Source: Mytilus trossulus (lineage: Eukaryota > Mollusca > Bivalvia > Mytilida > Mytilidae). Taken from it: 64,000 nt of DNA. Positions 22,252 to 34,762 of this stretch are shown in pieces; positions within the stretch are counted from its first letter, which is position 1, and each line of letters starts with the position of its first letter. Where the stretch lies: NCBI RefSeq assembly GCF_036588685.1, contig NC_086383.1, forward strand, positions 47,760,448-47,824,447. The letters run 5' to 3'. Under the pieces are notes generated by a model that was not told the DNA's origin, searched no databases, and was given only the letters and a program-made list of their open reading frames with translations. A program made the position numbers and the translations under genes.

Positions 22252-24112
22252 TAGCTCACCGGGCCCGAAGGGCCAAGTGAGCTTTTCTCATCACTTGGCG
22301 TCCGTCGTCCGTCGTCCGTCGTCCGTCGTCTGTCGTCTGTCGTCCGTCGTCCGGCGTTAACTTTTACAAAAATCTTCTCCTCTGAAACTACTTGGCCAAA
22401 TTGAACCAAATTTGGCCACAATCATCATTGATGTATCTAGTTTAAAGTTTGTGTTTTTTTGACTCGGCCAACCATCCAAGATGGCCGCCATGGCTAAAAT
22501 AGAACATAGGGGTAAAATGCAGTTTTTGGCTTATAACTCAAAAACCAAAGCATTTAGAGCAAATCTGACAAGGGGTAAAATTGTTTATCAGGTAAAGATC
22601 TATCTGCCTTGAAATTTTCAGATGAATCAGACAACCCATTGTTGGGTTGCTGCCCCTAAATTGGTAATTTTAAGGAAATTTTACTGTTTTTGGTTATTAT
22701 CTTGAATATTATTATAGATGGAGATAAACTGTAACAGCAATATTGTTCAGCAAAGTAAGATTCACAAATAATTCAACATGACCAAAATGGTCAGTTGACC
22801 CCTTTAAGAGTTATTGCCCTTTATAGTTGATTTTTAACCATTTTTCGTAAATATCCATGATCTTTTACAAAAATCTTCTCCTCTGTAATTACCGGGCTAA
22901 ATTAATCCAAACTTGGCCACAATCATCATTGATGTATCTAGTTTAAAGTTTGTGTTTTTTAACCCGGCCAACCATCCAAGATGACCGCCATGCTAAAAAT
23001 AGAACATAGGGGTAAAATGCAGTTTTGGGCTTATAACTCAAAAACCAAAGCATTTAGAGGAAATCTGACACGAGGTAAAATTGTTTATCAGCTCAAGATC
23101 AATCTGCCCTGAAATTTTCAGATGAATCAGACAACCCATTGTTGGGTTGCTGCCACTAAATTGGTAATTTTAAGGAAATTTTACTGTTTTTGGTTATTAT
23201 CTTGAATATTATTATAGATGGAGATAAACTGTAAACAGCAATAATGTTCAGCAAAGTAAGATTTACAAATAAGTCAACATGACCAAAATGGTCAGTTGAC
23301 CCCTTTAGGAGTTATTGTCCTTTATAGTCAATTTTTAACCATTTTTCATAAATATCCATGATGCTTTACAAAAATCTTCTCCTCTGAAACTATCGAGCCA
23401 AATTAATCCAAACTTGGCCACAATCATCATTGATGTATCTAGTTTAAAGTTTGTGTTTTTTGACCGGGCCAACCATCCAAATGGCCGCCATGGCTAAAAA
23501 TAGAACATAGGGGTAAAATGCAGTTTTTGGCTTATAACTCAAAAACCAAAGCATTTAGAGCAAATCTGACAAGGGGTAAAATTGTTTATCTGGTCAAGAT
23601 CTATCTGCCCTGAAATTTTAAGATGAATGGGACAACTCGTTGTTAGAGTGCTGCCCCTAAATTGGTAATTTTAAGGAAATTTTGCTGTTTTGGGTTATTA
23701 TCTTGAATATTATTATAGATAGAGATAAACTGTAAACAACAAAAATGTACAACAATTTAAGACTCAAAAATAAGTCAAAATGACCAAAATGTTCAATTGA
23801 CCCCCTAGAAGTTATTATCCTTTATAATCAATTTTTGACAATTTTCATAAAATTTGTAAATTTTTACTAATATTTTCCACTGAAACTACACGGACAAGTT
23901 CATTATAGATAGAGATAATTGTAAGCAGCAAGATTTTCAGTAAAGCAAGATGTACAAACACATCACAATCACCTAAACACAATTTTGTCATGAACTGTCT
24001 GCTTCCTTTGTGTAATTCACATATACCTAGGCAGGGTTTCCCCTGAGTCAATAATTTTTTTCGCCACCCCTAGGCTAGGTGAGCGACACAGGCTCTTTAG
24101 AGCCTCTAGTTT
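22252..24112 (-). mobile_element. Pearl/HINE-like non-autonomous element, copy 2 (inverted)
   Basis: It has the same ends as copy 1, in reverse. The strong hairpin (agctcaccgggcccgaaggg onward) lies at 22253-22285, then a (CCGTCGT)n microsatellite at about 22299-22357. About three units of about 502 bp follow (aaaatagaacataggggtaa recurs near 22497, 22999 and 23500). The small hairpin aggctctttagagcct lies near 24090-24105. The unit next to the small hairpin is the most decayed. Confidence 0.7.
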
Positions 24113-24832
24113 TCGAAAACAGTTACTAGGAAATATAAAAAGGGTTTCAATGCCTCGATCCAACCTTTTTTCGATGTTTCTTTATTCTCTTTATTCATGA
24201 ACAGGACTTAATTATAAATGTCCATATATATAACGGTTCATGAGAACGACTGATTGTCATATTACAGACTTGCTTCAGGACGTACAGAAAGTTCAACCTG
24301 GTTTTACGGCATGCAAAACCGTCGACAATAGGAGACATTTGTATGATATATAATACATGTGCAATATGTAAAGCTCTTAATCGTCCAGAGTACACAGAGT
24401 TGTTAATAAATAAAACAGAAATGAATACAGATCTTTCAAAGATCGGACATCAACTTTAAATTTGAGGTAGGGCCAATTTGTCCGGATCATTTTTTCACAG
24501 AACGGCCAATTTCAAAATGTGCCAACAGAACAGAATTTAAAATATCAATATCTCGATTTACACATATTATATGTGATAAATTTTTAATTTAACCCTAAAA
24601 AAGAATGAAAGTCCAATATGCGGAATTTATGGTGTTTTTATGTGGGAAAAACAGGGACTTCCCCCAAGAAGGACATTTCAAACCAAAATACTACAATTTA
24701 TACTACATTTTCCCTCAAGAATGAAATTGGTTTAGTGTTCCTTAATATAAAAAAATCTACTTTTTAATGAAAACATTGTTACATTTCTAAATTGTACCGA
24801 TATAGCTCCTTATTATGATCATTATGGTTAAG

Positions 24833-24925
24833 TATCGTGGTGGTTCAATCAGTAGAGCATAGAACTACAAATGAATGATTGTTTTCAAGCTATCTTAGGG
24901 TTCGAATCTCGCTCAGACGTTTTGC
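24833..24925 (+). repeat. tRNA-like SINE head or tRNA pseudogene
   Basis: A box-A-like word (tggttcaatcagtagagc) is followed about 45 bp later by a box-B-like word (ggttcgaatct). The spacing suits a pol III promoter, but I cannot fold a complete cloverleaf with paired acceptor arms. A tRNA-derived SINE start is the better reading. Confidence 0.5.
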
Positions 24926-26109
24926 ATTTTTTGTGTTGTTATATTAAATTTTAATGTTTCTATCATATTTTTTCGGATGTTTGCTTAAATCATAGAGTCA
25001 TTCTGGTTCATTTTGACTATATAGTATAAATCATTTTATTAAAAAAAAAATTACTGTAGCGCTTATTGTGTGCATTCCTATGACTGTCCATACTCTTGAC
25101 TTACTTTCTATTCATGTGTTTATATTGATAACATATATATGCAAGGAACAACTGCCGTCAAACTGAAGTAGATGCCTGTGAATAACCAGAAACACGAGAA
25201 TTGATTCTATAGCAATGAATCCCAAATGTTGCGTGACTGTGTAATATACACATAACATAAAATAAGGCCATTGTATACAAGTTTCAAAACAACACGAACA
25301 ATTTTTCGATTTTTTTTTTTAACATGGTATAATATGTAACAAATGCAGTCAAAAACAATCATTTTTGTCGACAATTCACTAACTGTGTAGATACATTGTA
25401 CTAGTACTGAAATTCTTACCACCGTTCCTACACCGGTACCTAAGTCATCAGAAAATAAGACAACATCACAGGACAAATACACTACACATCGTGATTGTAG
25501 GTAAAACGTCAAGAAGCTGTTGCATCTGTATCACAACGAAGGGCCCATTTGTTAAAAAGCCAGAAAAGGTCATTTAACATGTGCTAGTAACACAAGGTTA
25601 AGAACCGTAAAAGACTAGGACACATTCAGATATACATATATTCAGAATGAGAAAACAACATCCCATTTAAATGTGTTCAATATTATTTGGCTTCTTGACA
25701 AGTTACGTGGTATGATACCTTATACACATAAAGGGTGTTGTCAATTAGATCAAATCACTATAAAAAAAATCAATAGTCTTGGCCTTGTTATTTGTAGGAA
25801 TACCTGCTCCAGGTATAAATTGAAATAGATGATGTGACGTATTTTAATATACTATAATTAGCATTTATCGGGCTATTTAAAACATGATTTACCTATCTTA
25901 TCGAATGAAAAGAATTGAGGGGAAATTGGCCATACCTCTTTTAAAAAAACCATGAAGATATGACATGAAACTACCAAATGACGGGTATTGTGCTTTGGAC
26001 AGAGACATGCAGATAAGGCAGGTTAAAGTGTATGAGATCTCAAACTTCTCCCTTCTAATCTCAATCAATTGAACAACACAACTTCCATAAACACATGAAA
26101 TCAAAGCAA

Positions 26110-26115
26110 TTTATT
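26110..26115 (-). terminator. Possible polyadenylation signal of the Q-rich secreted protein gene
   Basis: AATAAA on the minus strand (tttatt on plus), about 530 bp past the TAA at 26643. It is the nearest exact match that I see downstream of the stop. Confidence 0.4.
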
Positions 26116-26642
26116 CCGAAATAACGGTATAATAGACTTCAAAATACACAAGCATCCACATAACGATATTAAACTATACCGTATTAAAGATAATTCACTG
26201 AATGCATATCTTAAGAATTGAAACTGCTGAGATATCATGCTATTCTTCACTCTAATATCGGTCGATGTTCTATACAGTATTTATCTTTAAAAGCAACGTC
26301 ATAATCAATACAGCGAGTCTTTCACGTGTTTTTTAATGATCCCTACAATAAGAAATAAACTTAGTCGATTTGAAAAGATTTGGGCATATTATTACACGTA
26401 CGTATCATCAGTCTGATAAAAATAGTTCATTTCATACATAAAATAAATGAAAGACGGCAGTCAAAAAATCGTACCGCAAAGATCACAGACATGTACAATG
26501 TAATGAATACACGTAACGAATAATGTCTTCTTAAACATCGTTACTTCTATGTAATGTTTGCAATTTAGAGAAAAATATGATTGGCAACAATGCATTAAAG
26601 ACTCAAATAAGGAAATATGCAACACAGTAATTGTCTTGTCAA

Positions 26643-26830
26643 TTATGGTAAGGGCCCAGAACAGGCAACATCAAAATAACACTGCCAAAACACGGATCTT
26701 TCAGCGTCGACAACACCTGCTCGAAGACATGCTCTCTGTGGTTTAGGTGCAGTCTCTGGATCAATTGGAGGAGGTGGTGCCTTTCCAGGTTGAGGATAAT
26801 TAGGAGTATAACGTCTGTAACACGTGTGGC
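26643..26830 (-). CDS. Q-rich secreted protein, exon 5 (C-terminus)
   Basis: Acceptor tattttctag|GC (phase 1), ending at TAA 26643. It encodes GHTCYRR, a Pro-rich linker (GKAPPPPIDPE), then ACLRAGVVDAERSVFWQC and the end YFDVACSGPLP. Confidence 0.9.
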
Positions 26831-29800
26831 CTAGAAAATACAAATAAATACAGATATTAAATTATTAGTGCTTATATAAGACAATCACATCAAAAGTATC
26901 GATTTTACATTTTTGGGAACCGTTTGAATATGCAGATTTTATTGAAACGTAAAGAATCATAGGTTGGTTGCAAAGTGTTCCAAAGTGTGCATCGATTAAC
27001 TGACTTAATACTTATAGTCTCTGTTAACATGCATGGATAATATCTGATTAGTTTTTTTTTTTTTATAGAAATACCACAGTTTCTATATAAGGACCAATAA
27101 CTACTAAGAGATTCTCTTGTCGTTCATGTATTTTCTAATTCATCTTCTGAATACACAGGTTACTTTTTAGTTCTATTCTTTTATACATCGCCATATTTAT
27201 GTTCCACATTATAAATAGAAAAAACTCGCATATTACGCAAGTTTATCTTTACTAAGGAGTTTAAGCGTAATTTCTCTCACTAATGATGTCATCGCTAAAA
27301 TATAAATAAAACAAAAAGCTGAAAACGCATTTCACAAAATAACGTGTCTATTCAAAGCTTAATACCAAAGCTCTTGTGAGTGTAATTCCTGATAAAATAC
27401 GTCTGTATTAACTTTGAAACAGTACATTAGGAAAAAATATACACTACGGGTGGAGGAGGGGATAACACAAGAGAGAGCATGTTTCGCCGTGTAAATTTTA
27501 AGCGCTTATCAGTATTCTACCTTGAAAAAAGTAAAATTTTAACTTGAATACTAGTAGTTCTATGCTTTCCTTTTTGACGTTTCGACATGAGGAATTTCCA
27601 GTCTCTCAATATTTTTTGTTTATTGTTAATATGAAGGTTTTCAACAACTTACCCATTGTGCATGGACATAAATCATCGCAAACATCACCAAGTCCGGGAG
27701 ATTTTATAAAACATTTTCCAGAAGCTAAAAAATATAAGAAAACAGTGAAAAAACATAATAAAGAATGTATTTTAAAGCAAATATACTATGTTAATTCTGT
27801 AAATGCGATAAGGAGATATGATTGATTGCCAATGAGACATCTCTCCACATGAGACCAAATGACACAGAAAGCCTACTTAATTTACAAAATGTTATCTAAT
27901 ATTTATATATTGAATCTACATGTACCACGGAATCGGATGTGAAATTTCTCCACTCGTGATTTAAAAGACTATGTTGCTTACTTCGCTTATTAGAGATTTC
28001 CAATAAAATGACTTAACTCGACATAACCGACCTAACTCAGCGTATTTCGTCCTACTGCATTGAAGCGTGACGGAGGGGAGCATACACTGCATGCATGTTT
28101 TGCTATTTGAACACGCATTGTTGCTGGAATATGCCTTCAGTAAAATTCAACCACAACTGGTTTTTTTTTACTCTTTAAATATTTTGTCATTAAACTTTGA
28201 ATGACTTTATAGACATAAATACTATAATAGAAAAAGAAAATTAGCAACTTGTAATCAAACACACCCACCATTTTTTGTCATTTCACTTGATCCATATTTT
28301 AGTTCTTCTCAAATTATGAATTTTAAAAACTACCGAGACGACATTTAGCATACAAATATTAAAATAACAAATTCCGAAGCGAGAAGGTTGTCTTTTTATT
28401 GTTTTTAATAGATTTAACGTTTAGCACACCCGAATGTAAAAGGTGTACTCGACTTTTAAAACAAAATAATATTTTTCTATAATTTAATTGAAGATAATTT
28501 CATGTGGGCATATCAATTATCTATTTTTCAAAAGTACTTTTTCGTCTTTGACTTTACCAAATTATGGGGCGAGGTTTTTGTTTAAGTATACCTAAACTCA
28601 TTGTCATTGTCAAAACCATGAAAGACAACTCCTATGAATCGTATGATAGGTACAGATACGTATATATACGTGGTCTTATGACAGTGAAGTTTAGGCGGGA
28701 ATCTCAATAATCACGTGATATATACAAATCATGATTTCTTTTGTTTTTCATCATCTTAGAAATATTTTATATTGATAAAATTTATTATGAATGGGTGTCA
28801 TAGTTAAGGAATACTTAGTTAAAACTTGAGTAACGCATTTAACAAAATTAATTGGTTAGCAACAACCGGTCCCGTTACGTGCGTACGTCGAGTTAGGTAC
28901 GTATGTCATTTTATTGGAAATCTCTATTGCAACATGATTTTTCATTAACATAAAGTTTGTCTTTACTTTAAATCGCAGCTACGAAGGTCTTTCCGTCTTC
29001 GACATTACATGGGCAATTGCTTTCATTGCTGTTATTTCCTTAATTAATTCCTTAACAGTCGTCACTAGTCGCTTTATATTTTACAATGTAGATGTGGCGA
29101 ATTAGTTATGCCAAAACGCTCATAAATTACTTTAGAAAGTAAACACAATTATTACATAAAAAAAACCTACATGCATGTAAATATTCCTGCTTATCATTAA
29201 AACATACCTCGTCCTTCCTGTGGACCACCAGCACCATATGTTGTAGTATCTAACAACTGTCCTGTGGTATTAAAACAACAACCCACTTCACAGTCAGCAG
29301 TGGTCATACAAACCAGTCCTTCCCCATCCACTGTCGACGATGGTGGTTTAGGTGTTGTCGTTGGCTTGACTGGATGATCGATTACTGCCAGATTAGGATT
29401 GGATTGAAAGGGTTGTCCAGGGCCCATGTAAGGTTTTTGTCCCTGTACATTTAACTGCTGGCCCATTGCTGTTGACGCTGATGGTCCAGTTTGTCCAGGC
29501 ATTACATTTACTGACTGACTTTGAATTGGACCAGAAACTTGTGGTCCGGGCATTTGCATACCCTGTCCCATGTTTTGCATTGGCATTTGACCATGTTGCG
29601 GTCCAGCCATTTGTCCATGTGATGGCATTTGATTGAACATTGTATTTCCTGGTTGTTGTTGTTGTGGATTATATTGAGTCATGTGACCTTGTGGTTGATT
29701 GTTTTGAAAGCCATTCTGATTCTGTGGCATGCCTTGCATTCCTTGATAAGGAGGACCATTAGCAGGTCTACTCTGCGAAAGTACTGAAACACCATTTCCA

Positions 29801-32800
29801 TTAGGCTGACTACCGAATTGGTTAAATTTGTTATTTTGGGGATTTCCAAAAGGCTGATGTCCGTTTGGAATGTTATTCATATGATTCTGATTAAATTGCT
29901 GTTGTTGTTGCTGTTGCTGTTGGGGTTGTTGTCGAAAAAATTGCTGACCCTGGTTCGTATTACTACTTTGAGGTTGACCTGGTTGCTGCTGACCGAAATT
30001 TTGTTGTTGTTGATGTTGCTGCTGCTGTTGTTGTTGTTGTGGCTGTTGTTGCGGCTGTTGTTGATGTTGTTGAGGCTGTTGTTGTTGTTGTGGTTGTTGT
30101 TGTTGTTGTTGTATTTGTTGTAGCTGCTGTTGTTGTCGCTGTTGGAATGTATTTTGGTTCATCTGCTGGTTATTCATTCCCATTCCAAAATTGCGATTTC
30201 TTTGAAATCCTTGTGAATTCTTCAAAAGAAAATTCTTTGTTATTTAATGAATCTTTACATACAATTTACATCGGGTTTTCTTTTTTATCGAATAACTTAA
30301 CGAAGCAAACAGTTTAATGAAGAAAGAATGAATGAAACCTTGAAATAATAAAAGTATCCAGTATATTTTAAACAAAAGATTGATAAAGAAGAAAAACGTA
30401 GAAATTATAAACGCATGTGACAAAGTAAACCCTTCTCATGAAATCTTGAACTTGAAATTATATTTCTGCAAAAGAAAATTTCTAGTCTGTGGATCATATT
30501 TCAATCTGGATCAATAACCCAATACGCTTCACAAGAACGGGTGCTCGATCAATAACATAAAACGGTACACAAGAACGGGTGCTCAATCAATAACATAAAA
30601 CGGTACACAAGAACGGGTGCTCGATCAATAACATAAAACGGTACAGAAGAACGGGTGCTCGATCAATTACACATGAAGGTACACAAGAACAGGTGCTAGG
30701 TAAAAAAAAAACGATACACAAGAACAGGTGCTAGGTAAAAAAAAACGATACACAAGAACAGGTGCTCCATCAATTACACAATACAGTACACAAGAACGGG
30801 TGCTCGAACAATTACACAATACGGTACACAAGAACGGGTGCTGGATAAATTATACAATAAGGTACACGAGAACGGGTGCTAGATCAATTACACAATACAG
30901 TACACAAGAACGGGTGCTAGATCAATTACAAAATACGGTACACAAGAACGGGTGCTGGATGAACTATACAGTAAGGTACACGAGAACGGGTGCTAGATCA
31001 ATTACACAATACAGTACACAAGAACGGGTGCTAGATCAATTACACAATACGGTACACAAGAACGGGTGCTGGATGAACTATACAGTAAGGTACACAAGAA
31101 CGGGTGCTAGATCAATAATAAAATAAGGTACACAAGAACGGGTGCTCGATCAATTACAAAATACGATACACAAGAAGGGGTGATCGATCAATTACCTAAT
31201 ACGGAACACAAGAACGGGTGCTCAATCAATTACCTTATACGGTACACAAGAAAGGGTGCTCGATCAATAATCTATTACGGTACACAAGAACGGGTGATCG
31301 ATCAATTATTTTATACGGTATACAAGAACGGGTGCTCAATCAATTACCGTATACGGTACACAATAACGGGTTCTCGATCAATAATCTATTACGGAACACA
31401 AGAACGGGTGATCGATCAATTATCTTACACGGTATACAAGAACGGGTGCTCAATCAATAATATTATTACCTTATACGGTACACAAGAACGGGTTTTTGAT
31501 CAATAATCTATTACGGTATACAAGAAAGGGTGCTCGATCAATAACCTTATACGGTACATAAGAACGGGTGCTCGAGCAATTACATAATACAGTACACAAG
31601 AACGGCTGCTCAATCAATAATCTATTACGGTACACAAGAACGGGTGCTCTATCAATTACCTAATACGGTACACACGAACGGGTGCTCGATCAATAACCTA
31701 TTACAGAACACAAAACAAATGCTTAGATCGAATAAGCATATTTCCTCATACTACCTTAGGCGGGCATAAACATGTGTGGTAGCACAAAAACATTAAAAAT
31801 TAAAGGTACCTGTAAAAACCGCTTTATAGGTATTTTGTGTCGGACGTGAAGCACAAATTTCAAATTCAGTGTTAACTTCCTAAACGTTAAACCACCATCA
31901 GAAGGTGCGGCTCATGAAACCGGTCTCTTCTTTTAGTAGAGTATATAGATATGGAGTGTTGGCATTTGTAACTGGTCATTTAAAAGTTTGTTTGGTTTAC
32001 TCCTTTGTATATATTTAGAGACTTTATATATCACACTTTTATCATTAATTACATGCAATCATACACATATTGAAGACCTGACCTTGTTACCTACCATCGG
32101 ATTAATTGAGTTGGGAAATTTTTGTTGGTTTTGTTGAATAAGCTCCTGCGAAGGACTATTATGCAGCAATTGTTGTTGTTGTTGTTGTTGTTGTGTTTTT
32201 CCAGGTTCATAATTTACCGGAAGTTGTTGTTTCCATTGGCTTTGTTGTTGATTTGTACTGGTCGATGAACTTGTCTGACCACCAACTGTACTTCCGGTTT
32301 CTTTAGGTCCTGGAAAACTAAACTGGTTCTTTGCACTGAACACAAATGCCCTTTTTCCATTGTTAACGCTGATGGTTTTGGTTGTCTGAAAGGTAAACAA
32401 AAAAAGAATAATATTATGTCAGAGTGGTTGTCATGCGTATTTGGATACAATTGATACAAAGTGGGAAAATCTTGGACAAATGAGACTGTCTTGCATCAAT
32501 CAATAGAATACTGACATATTAATATCGCTTTCACAGTGCTGTAAATGCTGCATTTCAACACTTAAGTTTATGCAACAACAAACTATTATTTTGAGAAGGC
32601 GATATCTTGTGGAAAAAAAGATTTTACCCTGAATTGACTCTTAAATTCATTTTTCCTTTACGGATTTAAAAACAAATTCAAAGTTAAGTATGTCCACCTA
32701 AATAGTGAAAATGCATTTACTGGTACATGAAACTGCACACTTAGACTGTCTTTATTAGTAATAACAAATAACAATGACTCGAAATTACAATCAAGAGAAA

Positions 32801-34762
32801 GATAACTTGGAAACAACCAATGAAAAGAAAAAAAGGTGAATATATTTTAATATTGATGTTTGATAAAGTTCTATGCTAACCCCATTAACAGTACAGGATA
32901 CAATGCAATGTGTGTTAATTTGTGCTAGTTGTATGTCTATTAATACAAAGGCAGCAAAACTCTGATGTTGGTGATGAAGAGGAAAAAGTCTAGTTCAAAC
33001 TGTATGAAATTTACCATACCCTAGGTGCCGCGCCGTTTAAGGTATATTTTTTCACATTTTAATTGAAAGTATGACTTGTTTTTAAATAAATGTTTGCTGT
33101 CAATCAGCTACTCACTGCATGTTTAAGAATTAAAATATTATTAATAACATAATTCTGTTTTGTTTAATATAAATATAAACATATGTATCCTGTTATTTAC
33201 CCATCAAATTATCAAATGAGACGTTTATATCAGTTCTCCTAAATGTCTTATAGTATATACTTCAAAATCTCGAAACAAATAAACAATATTGTGTCCTCAT
33301 ACCTGTTGACGAAAAAAGTCGACTACAAGATCGAATTTGAATAAAAATAGTGAACTACACACATCGATGATACATAATAAATAAAGGCAACAGTAGTATA
33401 CCGCTGTTCGAAATTCATAAATCGATAGAGAAAAAACAAATCCGGGTTACAAACTAAAACTGAGGGAAACGCATCAAATATAAGAGAACTACGACACAAC
33501 AGAAACACAACATTAAAATGTAACACACACAGAAACGAACTTTAATATAACAATGGTGTTAAACATGTGGTTGATTTAAGCATACTTCATATTAGTATGA
33601 AAACTATTGAAATTCATAAAATGTCAGGTCTTTCAATATTTAGAACAAAGCTCAAATCGTGAAAAAAATGGAAACTAAATAAAACAATAACCGGCGAACT
33701 CCAAAGATTTGTATAAGTGTTTTTATTCATCAGATCAAACGGGTTTGCCTAGCATTGAATGTACATGTATATCCTCACATCAAACTGATTCTTACCCCCG
33801 AATGACGTTGAGTAAGACATACATGTACATGTATAGAAATATTGTGAACGAAATACACTCTCTGTCGACAGCCATATAATGGTTCTTTGTTTAATATCTG
33901 CTTTAATTAACTCAAAATGAATTGTGTACTGTGAAACACTTCTTTTTTTTGGTCTAGTTTGAACTTCGTTGTTGTCTTGTCACTCATATTCATAAACTAC
34001 ACGATTACATTATTATTATTTCATGCTTAATCAAGAATAGTTATGTTGAAAAACTTGAAAAAAGAGCATTGTAAAATCAATTTCAAAAAAGTGTATCATC
34101 ATCAGGTTTGGTACACAATTGTTTTGATAGAGTTATACGAAACATACAATTTTTAACTCTTGATTAGGTCCAGCTTGAACAAAAAACACGTATTTTATCA
34201 AACCACTGATTATGTTTTGAAGTCCGCTCTGTTAATATTTTTCTTAAAATTAGTGCATAACAAATGTACAGAATTTATGTTGATCATTTAAACTGTTACT
34301 ATTACTGCGTATATAATGTTAATGGTACATGTATAATCATTTTAAACGGACACGGTGCAACTCTGATGTACGTGTCCATGCATACATAACACATATTTAT
34401 TTAAATCAAAGATTTAGATAATGGAAAATTTACTTTTGTTTACAATATTCGCTTCAGGTAGATTACTGTAATCCATTTATAATTAGAAATAAAGTTTGAA
34501 CACCAATGCATCGACGGAAAAGATCCCAAACAACAAACAGGTTCGAAATTTGAAAAGAGTTAAATTTCTTAGACTTAAAAGAATGTATTTGCGTAGAAAA
34601 AATGGCAAATATGATTTTACTGATTTCTTTTTTAAAATCATTATCAAGCAGCGTATTATTTTTAAGGCATTTTTCTTTGTTTTAAAATGACTTTACCTTT
34701 TGTCCTTGGATTGAAACGAGAAAAAATGAAAAGATCCCAAAACACAACATATAGGCCGCCAT
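26643..34762 (-). CDS. Secreted Gln-rich protein with prokineticin/colipase-like Cys-rich C-terminus (five coding exons)
   Basis: I join 34697-34762, 32095-32385, 29208-30219, 27653-27724 and 26643-26830 on the minus strand (phases 0,0,1,1), giving 1629 nt (about 542 aa). Residues 1-22 are a signal peptide (MAAYMLCFGIFSFFLVSIQG). About 430 residues of low complexity follow, rich in Gln, Asn, Gly, Pro and Met, with long poly-Q runs. The C-terminal part has C-x5-C-x3-CC-x26-C-x10-C-x3-CPC-x5-C. CC and the CPC-x5-C tail match the pattern known for prokineticins, colipase and Dickkopf. A Pro-rich linker and three more Cys close the protein. The role is not known; such a composition in a mollusc suggests a matrix, byssal, mucus or signalling product. 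The donor of exon 2 could also be 12 nt further on, without changing frame. Confidence 0.85.
27653..27724 (-). CDS. Q-rich secreted protein, exon 4 (core of the Cys domain)
   Basis: A 72-nt exon, phase 1 at both ends, between tattttttag|CT and ATGG|GTAAGT. It encodes SGKCFIKSPGLGDVCDDLCP and then CTMG, supplying five Cys including CPC. It is too short to show as an ORF and was found by splice sites and Cys spacing. Confidence 0.88.
27800..27880 (+). repeat. SINE-like mussel repeat E fragment
   Basis: It reads gattgattgccaatgagaca and then catgagaccaaatgacacag. It lies in intron 3 of the Q-rich gene. Confidence 0.65.
29208..30219 (-). CDS. Q-rich secreted protein, exon 3 (Q/N-rich core and start of Cys domain)
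   Basis: Acceptor cttttgaag|AAT (phase 0) and donor CGAG|GTATGT (phase 1). The first part is Gln-dense, with runs of up to eight or nine Q broken by His and Pro. The next part is Asn/Gly/Met/Pro-rich (MPGPQVSGPIQSQS). The last 60 residues turn to KPTTTPKPPSSTVDGEGLVC and ADCEVGCC. The Leu/Val-rich ORFs on the plus strand here are its antisense shadow. Confidence 0.93.
30515..31710 (+). repeat. 38-bp tandem array (about 30 units) in intron 2 of the Q-rich gene
   Basis: The unit is cggtacacaagaacgggtgc followed by tcgatcaattacacaata. Units differ by a few bases and there are no spacers, so it is a minisatellite and not a CRISPR. Because 38 is not a multiple of three, the plus strand cycles through all frames and stays open for up to about 400 nt, giving false repeat ORFs. 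Confidence 0.92.
32095..32385 (-). CDS. Q-rich secreted protein, exon 2
   Basis: Acceptor gtttacctttcag|ACA and donor CCGATG|GTAGGT (phase 0). It encodes TTKTISVNNGKRAFVFSAKN, then Ser/Thr- and Gln-rich sequence with an eight-Q run. Confidence 0.85.
33405..33550 (+). repeat. Dispersed mussel repeat C in intron 1 of the Q-rich gene
   Basis: It carries aaatccgggttacaaactaa and later taacacacacagaaacgaac, closely matching the copy at 3855-4135. Confidence 0.65.
34697..34762 (-). CDS. Q-rich secreted protein, exon 1 (signal peptide)
   Basis: The start codon has a good context (ATCACAATGG). Twenty-two codons, MAAYMLCFGIFSFFLVSIQG plus QK, end at AAG|GTAAAG (phase 0). A hydrophobic core from Tyr4 to Val16 and the small residue at Gly20 fit a cleavable signal. 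It is too short for ORF calling. Confidence 0.88.

Noticed and set aside
24833-24925. Functional tRNA gene
   Set aside because: The acceptor arms do not pair and no sensible anticodon loop could be placed, so it is listed as a SINE head or pseudogene.
29818-30317. Leu- and Val-rich plus-strand ORFs
   Set aside because: They are the antisense of CAG/CAA-type glutamine codons in exon 3 of the Q-rich gene.
30728-31506. Repeat-protein ORFs with TQERVLDQL and HKNGCW
   Set aside because: They are products of the 38-bp minisatellite read through three frames, antisense and intronic to the Q-rich gene.
30515-31710. Possible CRISPR-like array
   Set aside because: Repeats are head to tail with no unique spacers, there are no cas genes, and the context is a eukaryotic intron.
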